From Streptomyces sp. L2 (GTDB taxonomy: Bacteria > Actinomycetota > Actinomycetes > Streptomycetales > Streptomycetaceae): a stretch of 64,000 bases of DNA. A program made the position numbers and the translations under genes. Under the pieces are notes generated by a model. That model had not been told where the DNA came from. It searched no databases and saw nothing but the letters and a program-made list of their open reading frames with translations. Of this stretch, positions 16,531 through 25,949 are shown one piece after another (the first letter of the stretch is position 1; the number at the start of each line of letters is the position of its first letter). The stretch is from positions 2,108,001-2,172,000 of the forward strand of contig NZ_QBDT01000001.1 of assembly GCF_004124325.1 (NCBI RefSeq), written 5' to 3'.

Positions 16531-19500
16531 TCAGTCGCCCACGGTTTCCTCGACCTGGTCAATGCCGGCCATGGCGCCGGCCCACAGACGCACGTCCCAG
16601 ACCCTGGCCGGCACGTAGTGCTGCCAGGCACCGTTGGTGAAGCCCTTGCCAACGGCGAAGTCGCCGCTGCCGAGCTTGACTGTGAACGCCTGCGCGTCGC
16701 CGTCCTGATGGTGACCGAGATACAGACTGATCTTCCCGTTCAGGGAGTTGTAGATGCCAGTCAGGCGCACGGGGCTGTCCAGTACCGCTGTCCCCGCAGA
16801 AGCTACCGCGGACAGGGTTCCGTCGTCGTTCAGACGACCGAACTGCCACTTACCGATAGGGACCGTGCGTTCCTCGCCGGTGACGTCATCAAGAAAGGAC
16901 TCTTTCCCAGTCAATTTGTACCACAGCCCCCATGACGACCCGTCCGCTGTGCGCTGACCCAACACCTGTCCTATATAGCCGACGTCTTTGGACAGGAGTT
17001 TCGCCGAGTCCAGTTGCACCAGTGTTGTGACGGTGAACGAGGCGTGCTCCGACACCAGCGGGCCGCTCGTGCTCGCCGTACCGTCGTTGCCGTCGAACAG
17101 CATGGCGCCATCGTCCAGCGTGGAGCCGCCGGTCAGTGTCAAGTTCTTGCCGTAGCCAGAAGTGGTGTCGGGAACCGTGGTGCCACTGCCCTGGTCTGGG
17201 CTCCAGTCAGCCACCAGTTCCACACCCGCGAATGAGTCGGAACTGAACAGCTGAGCCTCACGCGCGATCTCTTCGGGTGTCAGAACACGTTGCCAGACCG
17301 CCACCTCGTCGATCGAGCCTGGGAAGTAGTTCGTGTAGCTGCTGGTGCCGGTCTGGGTGCGCCCGAACTGGAGAGGCTCGGTCGACGGCCATGAGCCTTC
17401 CGTCGTGACAGCTTTGTACTGCAATCGGCCATCGACGTAGAACTTCAACTGCTTCGTGGCCGGATCATACGAACCCGCAAGAAATGTCCACACACCTGTT
17501 TGCGCCGGGAAGACGGCGGGCGTCCCCCAGTAGCCGCTGCCGTCGGCCTTGCGAATGCCGAAGTACCAGTTCTTCAGAGCGCCCGAATACCAGAACGCGA
17601 ACGGATCGCCGTCGGGTCCCCGCTGAGACAAGACGGTCGCATAGCCAGCCTTCTTTTCCAGCCTCACCCACGCCGACAGCGTGAACGCCGACCGGGTCTC
17701 CAGTACTGGCGCCCCGGTCTGGGCATACCCGGTGGTCCCGTTCAGGGAGAGACCCCGATCAGTGACCGGCGTTCCCAGAGGGAGCCCCTGGGAATCGTGG
17801 GTGATCAGCCCACGCCGGCCCCGGTCGTCCCGTACAGCGCCGCCTCCCAGCGTGGCGTCGTGCCTGTCGCCGGCGGTTGCCGAATCCACAGCAACACCAC
17901 TGGACTCGCCGAAATGCCATCGGCCTACCGGCCCTTGACCCGCCGCAACCAGGAAATCCACCACGCTCTGCGTACCCGGACGACCCAAGCCAACGTCATC
18001 CACAGCCAGTACGTACAGCCTGTGCGTACCCGCCACCTGCGGAGTGATCACGACATTCACTGTCGAACCCTTGAGCGTGGACCAGGCCGCGCCATCGGTC
18101 AGCTTGTACTTGTAGGCAACGACGTTTCCATCTCCGGCCGCCGCCTTGAACGTGAACGTCCCCGCCACACCCGGCCCACCGTGCGGCGCGCACGCATTGG
18201 TCGTACACTCCGTGTATGGAGCACCGAAAGTCACTTGAGGTGCTTTGGGCGCGCTCGCATCTATCTTGAAGTAGCACCAGCCGTTGACAGTCTCGCTGGA
18301 CGGCCCCTCCAAGTAGCTCTTGGCGCCGTTGTAGTATGACAGCACCCACGCGCGGTACCGGTACAGCTTTCCCTCGGTGAGCGCCGACCACGTCAGGGTC
18401 CGGTTGGAGCCGTCACCGACATAGCCGGTCGAAGGACTCGTGTCCCCGCCGGACTCCGCGGCGTCCGCCCAGGTCGTGCCCGACTTGACATCGACGTCGA
18501 AGTACATCCGCAGCTGGGCGTCCTTCTCCCCGCCCGGCTTCGTCTGCGTCGTAGCCATCAGCTGCGGCCTCACCGTGTCCACGATCTGAGGATCCGACTC
18601 GTGGTGCTCGCACACCGGCTTCTTGTTCACGTTCAGGCCGACCCCGGTCGCCTTGTCCGGCAGACCAACGAACGTGACCGCGAGGACCGCGTCGTTCCTG
18701 AACCGCTTCCACGCCGAGGTGTCCGACTCGTCATGCGCACGCAGCTCCAGCGTCAGGCGGGAGAACTTGCCCGCCGCGAAGTCGGCCACCGTCGGCGTCA
18801 GGTTCTCGTTCGGCTCCTTGGCGCTGTCGTTGAACTCGATCGGCGCCTTCGGCGAGTCCGGGTCGCACAGCGAGCCGCGACCGGCCGACACATACCGGTC
18901 CACCATCCAGTCCAGCTCCTTCGGCCGCGACGACCACGTCGTGGACGAGGAGATGTTGTTCGTCCGCACCAAATCCACCCAGCGCGGATCACACTGGAAC
19001 GCCCACGGCTCCGTCACCCGGAACGTGGCATCCAGCACCTTCTTCCCCTTCAGACTCGACGGGGAGAACTCGAAATACAGCTTCTGCACATACCCCGGCC
19101 CGCAGTAGTAGCCGCTCCAGGACCCGCACTTGCCCGCGCCCTTGCCCTGGTCGTCGTCGCCGTTGCCCCACCCGTAGGACTCATAGCCGTCACTGCGCAA
19201 CAAGGTGCGCTCCGACTCGCCCCACGTCACCGTCGGGTCGATGAACACCGGGAACGCCGATGCATCCGTCGAGTCGAGCATCCGCGCGTCCGGGACCACG
19301 GTCAGCGAGTTCTTGCCGACCTCCACGTCCATCCGGGCCACCGTGTCGCCCTGGCCGGGTTCCACACCCTCGTCCGCCAACGCCGCCCCCGTCGCCGACG
19401 TACCGGACGGTCCGGAACCATTCGTACCAACAGCCTCGGTCCGCATCAGTTTTGTCTGTGTCCCCGTCGCCTGGCCGGCCGAGTCCCACATCCGGGCCGG

Positions 19501-20241
19501 CGGGGCCTTGAACACCGTCTGCCCACTGGCATCCACCGCCACCAGGTTCCCCGACGGGCCCTCACGCACCTGAAGCCCGTCCGCCTTCAGCCCGAACGTC
19601 AGCTTCTTCAGCTGATCGTTCGCCGCCGCCTCGGCCGTCTTCACCACGAACACCGGCTGGAAACTCTCCGGCGTCGCGTTCAGCTGAAGATCCACGCCCG
19701 GCAGGACATCCGGGTACAGAGCGCTCGTGCCGTCCAGCGTGGGAGCCGGCAGGCTGCCCGGCCAGGACAGCTCCATAGACCGGCCCCGATCGGTGATCCT
19801 CGCCAGCGGCGTCCTGTCCCCGCCACCGGAGAACGTCATCCCCACGGCTGCGGCCTTCGGCGCCACCGACCCGTCGGACCGCCTAACCAGCGTGGCATCA
19901 GGCGCCTGCCAGCCACCCCCCGCCGTCCCCACCCGGACCGGGACAGCCGACTCCTGCAACGTGAACGAATAGCCGTCCGGGTTGGCGAACACCGTCGTCC
20001 GGTCCGTGCGCTGACTCATCACCTCGACCTGATGACCGGACTGCCGCGCATCCGCCAACGCCTGCTGCCCCTCCGACAACGGCGCCGGATCCGACTCGCC
20101 CAGCGCCGCAGACGCCTGCTGCGCGGGCAGCGACAACACGGCCGCGAACACGGCGAAGGCGGCAACCGAAGCCCTCAGACCCCGACGCCGCCCAGATCTG
20201 CCAAAACCGGCCGAACCACGTCTTCCCCACCCTGCCCACAC
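16531..20241 (-). CDS. Secreted DNRLRE/LamG-like wall-surface protein, Rhs partner
   Basis: The product is about 1236 aa. GTG 20241 is preferred over TTG 20265 because a GGGGGG purine run sits about 10 bases upstream. An Arg-rich N-terminus and hydrophobic core (ASVAAFAVFAAVLSLPAQQA) make a signal peptide. Then come an Rhs-associated N-terminal region with VFANPDGYSFTLQESAVP, a DNRLRE-type beta region around residues 330-530 (FIDPTVTWGESERTLLRSDG), a fibronectin-like segment, and two LamG/concanavalin-like domains at about 830-990 and 1050-1225. It ends 115 bp upstream of the Rhs toxin start on the same strand, the usual pairing in Streptomyces Rhs loci, and probably presents or anchors the toxin at the cell surface. 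That role is inferred. Confidence 0.8.
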   Translation of the reverse strand: MWAGWGRRGSAGFGRSGRRRGLRASVAAFAVFAAVLSLPAQQASAALGESDPAPLSEGQQALADARQSGHQVEVMSQRTDRTTVFANPDGYSFTLQESAVPVRVGTAGGGWQAPDATLVRRSDGSVAPKAAAVGMTFSGGGDRTPLARITDRGRSMELSWPGSLPAPTLDGTSALYPDVLPGVDLQLNATPESFQPVFVVKTAEAAANDQLKKLTFGLKADGLQVREGPSGNLVAVDASGQTVFKAPPARMWDSAGQATGTQTKLMRTEAVGTNGSGPSGTSATGAALADEGVEPGQGDTVARMDVEVGKNSLTVVPDARMLDSTDASAFPVFIDPTVTWGESERTLLRSDGYESYGWGNGDDDQGKGAGKCGSWSGYYCGPGYVQKLYFEFSPSSLKGKKVLDATFRVTEPWAFQCDPRWVDLVRTNNISSSTTWSSRPKELDWMVDRYVSAGRGSLCDPDSPKAPIEFNDSAKEPNENLTPTVADFAAGKFSRLTLELRAHDESDTSAWKRFRNDAVLAVTFVGLPDKATGVGLNVNKKPVCEHHESDPQIVDTVRPQLMATTQTKPGGEKDAQLRMYFDVDVKSGTTWADAAESGGDTSPSTGYVGDGSNRTLTWSALTEGKLYRYRAWVLSYYNGAKSYLEGPSSETVNGWCYFKIDASAPKAPQVTFGAPYTECTTNACAPHGGPGVAGTFTFKAAAGDGNVVAYKYKLTDGAAWSTLKGSTVNVVITPQVAGTHRLYVLAVDDVGLGRPGTQSVVDFLVAAGQGPVGRWHFGESSGVAVDSATAGDRHDATLGGGAVRDDRGRRGLITHDSQGLPLGTPVTDRGLSLNGTTGYAQTGAPVLETRSAFTLSAWVRLEKKAGYATVLSQRGPDGDPFAFWYSGALKNWYFGIRKADGSGYWGTPAVFPAQTGVWTFLAGSYDPATKQLKFYVDGRLQYKAVTTEGSWPSTEPLQFGRTQTGTSSYTNYFPGSIDEVAVWQRVLTPEEIAREAQLFSSDSFAGVELVADWSPDQGSGTTVPDTTSGYGKNLTLTGGSTLDDGAMLFDGNDGTASTSGPLVSEHASFTVTTLVQLDSAKLLSKDVGYIGQVLGQRTADGSSWGLWYKLTGKESFLDDVTGEERTVPIGKWQFGRLNDDGTLSAVASAGTAVLDSPVRLTGIYNSLNGKISLYLGHHQDGDAQAFTVKLGSGDFAVGKGFTNGAWQHYVPARVWDVRLWAGAMAGIDQVEETVGD

Positions 20242-20366
20242 AGAACCCAACCCCCCACAACACAAGATCTACATGGCGCCAGCATTAAAACTTCCTTAAG
20301 AAGACCCGTTCAAGAGTGATTTTCGGACTACAAGGTGTGACCAGGGCATCGGAGCCCTCAGAAGAA

Positions 20367-20405
20367 GGTCGTACGACCGGTCGAACGTGCTGGTCGTAGG
20401 ACCAG
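20367..20405. promoter_or_regulatory. Two tandem palindromes upstream of the ABC exporter operon
   Basis: GGTCGTACGACC (20367-20378) is a perfect 12-bp palindrome. CTGGTC-GTAG-GACCAG (20390-20405) is a second, related dyad with its centre 25 bp away. They share the GGTCGTA/GACC half-site and lie 63-100 bp upstream of the first exporter start and about 130 bp from the divergent Rhs-partner gene. This looks like paired operators for a dimeric repressor (TetR- or MarR-like), but no regulator gene is adjacent. Confidence 0.5.
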
Positions 20406-20467
20406 CGACCGAGCCGGGTCCGGCCAAAACTCGGTGGGCGTTGTCAGTGGCGGTCCGTACGCTCGCG

Positions 20468-22336
20468 ATGATGGCCACGACAGACGCACCCACCCAGAAG
20501 CGGTCCGCCGTACGCACCCTGCTGCGGCTGTGGCCGTATGTCCGGCCCGTGCGGGCGCGGCTGTTCGGCGCCGCGTTCGTCGCGGTCGTCGCCTCCTGCA
20601 CGGGGCTGGTGATCCCGCTCGTGCTGAAGTGGATGGTCGACGGCCCCGTAGCCGACCGGGACCCGGCGGGGGTCTGGCTCGGGGCGCTGTACCTGCTGCT
20701 CCTCGGGATCGCCGAGGCGGTGCTGTTCGGGATACGGCGCTGGCTGGTCGCGAGGCCGCTGTCGCACGTCGAGGCGGAGCTGCGGGCCGACCTCTACCGG
20801 CATCTGCAGCGGCTGCCCGTGGCCTTCCACGACCGCTGGGCGTCGGGCCAGCTGCTCTCCCGGGGCACGACCGACCTGATGCTGCTGCGCCTGTTCCTCG
20901 CCTTCCCGATGACGTTCCTGCTGGTCAACGGGGTGACGATCCTGGTCGGCGTGGCCATCATGCTGGCCCAGGACTGGCTGCTCGGGCTGGTCATCCTCGG
21001 GCCCGCGATCCCGGTGATGTGGACGTGCGCGGTCTTCGAGCGCCGCTACGCGCGGGTGGCCCGGCAGGCGCAGGACCAGGTGGGCGACCTGACCACGGTG
21101 GTCGAGGAGAGCGTGCTCGGCATCCGCATCATCAAGGGCTTCGGCCGCCACCGCACCCAGGCCCGCGCCTTCCGCGCGCTGTCCGCCACCCTGCGCGGCA
21201 CGGAGCTGCGCAAGGCCCGGCTGCTCGCCTCGATCTGGGGCGTCATCGTCACCCTCCCCGAGGCGGCGATCGGCGCGGCCCTCGTCCTCGGCACCGTCCA
21301 GGTGGCCGACGGCGACCTCTCGGCCGGCACCCTGGTCGCCTTCCTCAGCACCGCCCTAGCCCTCCGCTGGCCCATCGACTCCATCGGCTTCCTCCTCGCC
21401 ATGACCCAGGAGGCGGCCACGGCGACGGAGCGGTACTTCGAGGTCCTGGACGAGGCCCAGGAAGACCCCGTAGCTGCGGGCAGTCGTGCCGCTGGGGCGG
21501 CACGGGTGGGCGCAGCGGCACGCCCCAGCGGGGCAAGCGAAAACCCACCCCGGGCCCGCACCAACACCGGGCAAGCCGCCGCAGGCCTCCGCTTCCACGC
21601 CGTCCAGTTCCGCTACCCCGACGCCGACCCCACCTCCACCCCCCTCCTCCACCACATCGACCTCCACATCCGCCCCGGCGAGTCCATGGCCCTCGTCGGA
21701 GCGACCGGCAGCGGCAAGACCACCCTCACCGCCCTGGTCCCCCGCCTGCACGAGACCACCGCCGGCCGCATCACCCTCAACGGAGTGGACATCACCACGA
21801 TGCCGAGGGAGGAACTGCGCACCAGGGTCGCCGTGGCCTTCGAGGAACCCACCCTCTTCTCGGCCAGCGTCGGCGAGAACGTGCTGATGGGCGCCGGCGC
21901 CGAGGCCGGCCCCCGGGACCTGGACCGGGCCCTCGCCGTCGCCCAGGCGGACTTCGCGCACGCGCTCCCGCAGGGCACCGACAGCCAGGTCGGCGAACAG
22001 GGCCTCAGCCTCTCCGGCGGCCAGCGCCAGCGCCTCGCGCTGGCCCGCGCGGTCGTCGGCCGACCCGAGTTCCTGGTGCTGGACGACCCGCTGTCCGCGC
22101 TGGACGTGCACACGGAGGCCGCCGTGGAGGCCGCGCTGCGCCGGGTCCTCAGCGACACCACCGCACTGATCGTGGCCCACCGGCCCTCCACCGTCCTGCT
22201 GGCCGACCGGGTGGCCCTGCTGTCCGAAGGACGGATCACCGCCGTCGGCACACACCACGAACTGCTGCGTGACAACGCCGAGTACGCCCATCTCATGTCC
22301 GGCGCCGGGGCCGAGGAGGACGAGGACCACCGATGA
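20468..22336 (+). CDS. ABC exporter half-transporter (heterodimer A, first subunit)
   Basis: About 622 aa from the ATG at 20468 (tandem ATG at 20471). An N-terminal ABC1-type membrane domain of six helices precedes a short proline-rich linker and the nucleotide-binding domain. Motifs: Walker A GATGSGKTTL, signature LSGGQRQRLALARAV, Walker B FLVLDDPLSALD and H-loop IVAHRPS. The residue after the Walker B Asp is Asp, not the catalytic Glu, the hallmark of the degenerate-site subunit in heterodimeric exporters such as TM287/288. It overlaps the next gene by 4 bp, so the two should assemble together in the cytoplasmic membrane. Substrate unknown. Two palindromes lie upstream. Confidence 0.9.
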   Translation: MMATTDAPTQKRSAVRTLLRLWPYVRPVRARLFGAAFVAVVASCTGLVIPLVLKWMVDGPVADRDPAGVWLGALYLLLLGIAEAVLFGIRRWLVARPLSHVEAELRADLYRHLQRLPVAFHDRWASGQLLSRGTTDLMLLRLFLAFPMTFLLVNGVTILVGVAIMLAQDWLLGLVILGPAIPVMWTCAVFERRYARVARQAQDQVGDLTTVVEESVLGIRIIKGFGRHRTQARAFRALSATLRGTELRKARLLASIWGVIVTLPEAAIGAALVLGTVQVADGDLSAGTLVAFLSTALALRWPIDSIGFLLAMTQEAATATERYFEVLDEAQEDPVAAGSRAAGAARVGAAARPSGASENPPRARTNTGQAAAGLRFHAVQFRYPDADPTSTPLLHHIDLHIRPGESMALVGATGSGKTTLTALVPRLHETTAGRITLNGVDITTMPREELRTRVAVAFEEPTLFSASVGENVLMGAGAEAGPRDLDRALAVAQADFAHALPQGTDSQVGEQGLSLSGGQRQRLALARAVVGRPEFLVLDDPLSALDVHTEAAVEAALRRVLSDTTALIVAHRPSTVLLADRVALLSEGRITAVGTHHELLRDNAEYAHLMSGAGAEEDEDHR

Positions 22337-24195
22337 CGACGACCGCCTCCGCGCCCACCGCCACCGAGGACGAAGACCCGCGCGCCAAGCCTGCGACCGG
22401 CGCCGGCGACCCGTTCGACCGGGACGTGCTGCCCACCCCGCCGGGCGCCACCTCCGCGCTGCTCCGCTCCCTGCTCGCCCCGATGAAGGCCAGGGTCGCC
22501 CTGACCACGCTCCTGCTGCTGCTCCAGCAGGCGGCGGTGCAGGCGGGCCCGCTGCTCGTGGCGTACGCCATCGACAGCGCCGTCCCCGCGTTCCGGGACC
22601 ACGACCACGGGCCGCTGATCGCGGTCGCCGTCGGCTACCTGCTGTGCGCCTGCCTGTCCGGGGGCCTGCAGTACGCGTTCATCGTGGTGTCCGCCCGCGT
22701 AAGCCAGGACGTGCTGCTGGACCTCAGGGGCCGGATCTTCCGGCACGCGCAGGCACTGAGCGTGGACTTCCACGAGCGGTACACGAGCGGCCGGCTGATC
22801 TCCCGCTCCACCACGGACGTGGAGTCGCTGCGCGAGCTCCTCGACGAGGGGCTGCAGGAGCTGGTGACGGTCATCCTGTCCTTCCTCTACATCTCCGCGA
22901 TGCTGCTCTGGCTGGACCTGGGCCTCGGCGCGGTCGCGGTCGCCTCGTTCGTGCCGCTGTACCTGCTGGTGCGGATGTACCGGCGGCGCGCGGGGCGGGT
23001 GTTCGGGGCGCGGTCCACGGCGATCGCCGCGGTAATCGTGAAGTTCGTGGAGACGATGAACGGCATCCGCCCGGTGCGCGCGTTCCGCCGGGAGGCCGTG
23101 AACGACGCCGAGTTCGCGATGCTGAACCGGCGGCACGAGCGGACCAACGGCAACGCCATGCTGGAGATGGCCCGCTATGTGGTCGGCTCGCGGCTGGTGG
23201 CCACCACGGCGGTCGCCGGGATCGTGCTGTGGGGCGCCTACCGGGTGGCGTCGGGCTCGCTGGCGCTGGGTGTGCTGGCGGCCGCGGTGCTGTATCTGCG
23301 GCGGCTGTACGACCCGATCGACCGGCTCGGCATGTTCCTGAACTCCTACCAGTCGGCGGCGGCCTCCCTGGAGAAGATCGCCGGGCTGCTGGCGCAGACC
23401 CCGTCCGTACCCGAGCCGTCCCAGCCCCGGGAACTGCCCGCGACCGCGTCCGGTTTCCCGGGCCGGGAGGTCGTGTTCGACGGCGTCGGCTTTGGCTACC
23501 GCACCGGCGGCGAGGTGCTCCCCCGCTTCGACCTCACCCTGGCGGCGGGGCGGACGGTCGCGGTCGTCGGCTCCACCGGCGCCGGCAAGTCGACGCTGGC
23601 CAAGCTCCTCGCCCGGTTCTACGACCCCTCCGCCGGCCGTGTCCTGCTGGACGGCGTCGACCTGCGCGAGCTGGCGACGCCCGAACTGCGGCGCGGGGTG
23701 GTGATGGTGACGCAGGAGGCGTTCCTGTTCTCCGGCACGGTCGCCGACAACATCGCGATCGGCCGTCCCGAGGCGAGCCGGGAGGACATCGAGCGGGCGG
23801 CGAAGGCGATCGGCGCGCACGAGTTCATCAGCGCCCTGCCCGACGGCTACGACACCGACGTACGCAAGCGGGGCGGCCGTATCTCGGCCGGGCAGCGGCA
23901 ACTGGTCGCGTTCGCACGGGCGTTGCTCGCCGACCCGGCCGTGCTGATCCTGGACGAGGCGACCAGCTCCCTGGACGTGCCCGGGGAACGGGCGGTGCAG
24001 CAGGCCATGTCGACGGTCCTGCGGGGCCGTACCGCCGTGGTGATCGCGCACCGGCTGTCGACCGTGGAGATCGCGGACCGGGTGCTGGTCATGGAGCACG
24101 GCCGGATCGTGGAGGACGGACGGCCGGACGAACTCATCGCCGGGACGGGCCGGTTCGCGGATCTGCACAAGGCGTGGCGCGACAGCCTGGCATAG
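22333..24195 (+). CDS. ABC exporter half-transporter (heterodimer A, second subunit)
   Basis: 620 aa from the ATG at 22333, overlapping the previous stop (ATGA). Six transmembrane segments (for example [20 protein letters not shown]) precede a nucleotide-binding domain with Walker [11 protein letters not shown], signature [15 protein letters not shown], Walker [13 protein letters not shown] with the catalytic Glu present, and H-loop VIAHRLST. The signature is altered (ISAGQ), complementing the Asp in the partner: the consensus ATP site would use this subunit's Walker motifs with the partner's LSGGQ. Family knowledge says such pairs are drug, lipid or peptide exporters. A 20-bp gap with a strong ribosome site leads to the next gene. 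Confidence 0.92.
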   Translation: MTTTASAPTATEDEDPRAKPATGAGDPFDRDVLPTPPGATSALLRSLLAPMKARVALTTLLLLLQQAAVQAGPLLVAYAIDSAVPAFRDHDHGPLIAVAVGYLLCACLSGGLQYAFIVVSARVSQDVLLDLRGRIFRHAQALSVDFHERYTSGRLISRSTTDVESLRELLDEGLQELVTVILSFLYISAMLLWLDLGLGAVAVASFVPLYLLVRMYRRRAGRVFGARSTAIAAVIVKFVETMNGIRPVRAFRREAVNDAEFAMLNRRHERTNGNAMLEMARYVVGSRLVATTAVAGIVLWGAYRVASGSLALGVLAAAVLYLRRLYDPIDRLGMFLNSYQSAAASLEKIAGLLAQTPSVPEPSQPRELPATASGFPGREVVFDGVGFGYRTGGEVLPRFDLTLAAGRTVAVVGSTGAGKSTLAKLLARFYDPSAGRVLLDGVDLRELATPELRRGVVMVTQEAFLFSGTVADNIAIGRPEASREDIERAAKAIGAHEFISALPDGYDTDVRKRGGRISAGQRQLVAFARALLADPAVLILDEATSSLDVPGERAVQQAMSTVLRGRTAVVIAHRLSTVEIADRVLVMEHGRIVEDGRPDELIAGTGRFADLHKAWRDSLA

Positions 24196-24215
24196 GGCCT
24201 GAGGGGGGAGTCAGG

Positions 24216-25949
24216 ATGATCGACGCCTACGAGGATCCGGGTACGCCGGACGTCCGGGGCGGCTGGCACTACCTGGGCTGGCTGGTGCGCCGGCAGCTCG
24301 GGCGGGCGGTGGCCGGCGCGGTGCTCGGCAGTGTGTGGCTGTCGCTGATGGCCGCGCAGCCGTACATGATGGCGCGGGCCGTGGACGACGGGCTGGTGCC
24401 CGGCCGGACGGCGGTGCTGGGCGGCTGGACGGCGGCGATGTTCGTCGTGGGCTCGTTCAACGCCTGGCTGAGCATCATGCGGCACCGCACGATGACCCGG
24501 GTCCGGATGGACGCCAACTTCCGCACGGTCAAGGTGGTCGTCGGCCACACGGCCCGGCTGGGTGCCGTACTCCCGCGCCGGGCTGGCGCCGGGGAGGTCG
24601 TGACCATCGGGGTCGGTGACGTCGAGAAGGTCTCGCAGGCCCTGACCCTGGCCGGGCCCGGGGTGGGCGCGGTCGTCGTCTATCTGGTGGTGGCGGGGCT
24701 GCTGCTGGACGTCTCGGCGCCGCTCGCCGCGGTCGTGCTGCTCGGGCTGCCGGTGATCGGGCTGATCACCGGGCCGCTGACCAGGCGGTTGCAGGGTGCG
24801 GAGAGCGAGTACCGGGAGCGGCAGGGCGTGCTGACCGCCCGGATCGGGGACCTGGCGGGCGGGCTGCGCGTTCTCAACGGGCTCGGCGGCAAAACGCTGT
24901 TCGCGGACGCGTTCCGCACCGACTCCCGGCGGCTGCGGGAACAGGGCTACCGGGTGGGCGCGGTGACCAGCTGGGTGCAGGCGCTCGGCGTGGGCCTGCC
25001 GACGCTGTTCCTGGCCGTGGTGACCTGGCTCGGCGCCCGGCTGGCCGCCCAGGGGTCCATCAGTGTCGGTGACTTGGTCGCGGTGTACGGCTATGTGGCG
25101 GTGCTGGTCGGCCCGGTGGCGTTCTTCCTGCAGATGGCGTACGAGCTGAACGTCGGTGTGGTGGCCGCCCGCCGGATCGTGGGGCTGCTGCGTCTGGAGC
25201 CCGAGCCGGACCCGGGCACCCTGCCCGCGCCGGACGGCCCGGCGGAGCTGTACGACCCGGTGTCCGGGGCGCGGGTGGCGCCGGGTCGGCTGACCGTGCT
25301 GGCCGGCGCCCGCCCGGCCGAGACCGCCGCCGTGGTCGACCGCCTCGGCCGGTACGCGCCCACGGACGTCACCTGGGGCGGCGTCCGGCTCGACCTGGTA
25401 CCGCTGGCCGAGGTGCGCTCGCGGATCCTGGTGGCCGACAACGAGGCGGACCTGTTCGCCGGGCCGCTGCGGGACGTGGTGGCGGCGGAGCGGGCGGGCG
25501 ACGAGGAGGCGCTGCGCCGGGCGGTGTCCGCGGCCGCCGCCGACGACATCGTCCGGGGGCTGCCGGACGGGCTCGATTCGATGGTCACGGGGCAGGGGCG
25601 CAGTCTGTCGGGCGGGCAGCGGCAACGCGTGCGGCTGGTGCGGGCGTTGCTCGCGGACCCGGAGGTGCTGATCGCGGTGGAGCCGACGTCGGCGCTCGAC
25701 GCGCACACGGAGGCGACGGTCGCGCAGCGGCTGCGGGAGGCGCGGGCCGGCCGTACGACGGTGCTGACGTCCACCTCGCCGCTGGTGCTGGACCGCGCGG
25801 ACACGGTGCTGTTCCTGGCCGAGGGCAGGGTCGCGGCGAGCGGCCCGCACCGCCGGCTGCTGGCCGACGAGCCGGGTTACCGGGCCCTGGTGGCCCGGGA
25901 CGCCGACGTCGTGTCCGACGTCATGGACACGGAGGGGGTCGTACGGTGA
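24216..25949 (+). CDS. ABC exporter half-transporter with degenerate nucleotide site (heterodimer B)
   Basis: 577 aa from the ATG at 24216 (gaggggggag upstream). The membrane domain is normal for an ABC1 exporter (RQLGRAVAGAVLGSVWLSL onward). In the nucleotide-binding domain Walker A is lost (LAGARPAETAAV, no GKS/T), the Q-loop region reads VADNEADLF, Walker B has no Asp (VLIAVEPTSALD) and the H-loop His is missing (LTSTSPLVLD). The signature LSGGQRQRVRLVRALL is perfect. This is an asymmetric subunit that probably cannot hydrolyse ATP with its own Walker motifs but supplies the signature to its partner. It overlaps the next gene by 4 bp, giving that partner. Confidence 0.88.
   Translation: MIDAYEDPGTPDVRGGWHYLGWLVRRQLGRAVAGAVLGSVWLSLMAAQPYMMARAVDDGLVPGRTAVLGGWTAAMFVVGSFNAWLSIMRHRTMTRVRMDANFRTVKVVVGHTARLGAVLPRRAGAGEVVTIGVGDVEKVSQALTLAGPGVGAVVVYLVVAGLLLDVSAPLAAVVLLGLPVIGLITGPLTRRLQGAESEYRERQGVLTARIGDLAGGLRVLNGLGGKTLFADAFRTDSRRLREQGYRVGAVTSWVQALGVGLPTLFLAVVTWLGARLAAQGSISVGDLVAVYGYVAVLVGPVAFFLQMAYELNVGVVAARRIVGLLRLEPEPDPGTLPAPDGPAELYDPVSGARVAPGRLTVLAGARPAETAAVVDRLGRYAPTDVTWGGVRLDLVPLAEVRSRILVADNEADLFAGPLRDVVAAERAGDEEALRRAVSAAAADDIVRGLPDGLDSMVTGQGRSLSGGQRQRVRLVRALLADPEVLIAVEPTSALDAHTEATVAQRLREARAGRTTVLTSTSPLVLDRADTVLFLAEGRVAASGPHRRLLADEPGYRALVARDADVVSDVMDTEGVVR

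Noticed and set aside
21613..24168. 851-codon minus-strand open frame opposite the ABC exporters
   Set aside because: Shadow of two ABC genes; His/Gln/Arg-rich composition and no motif.
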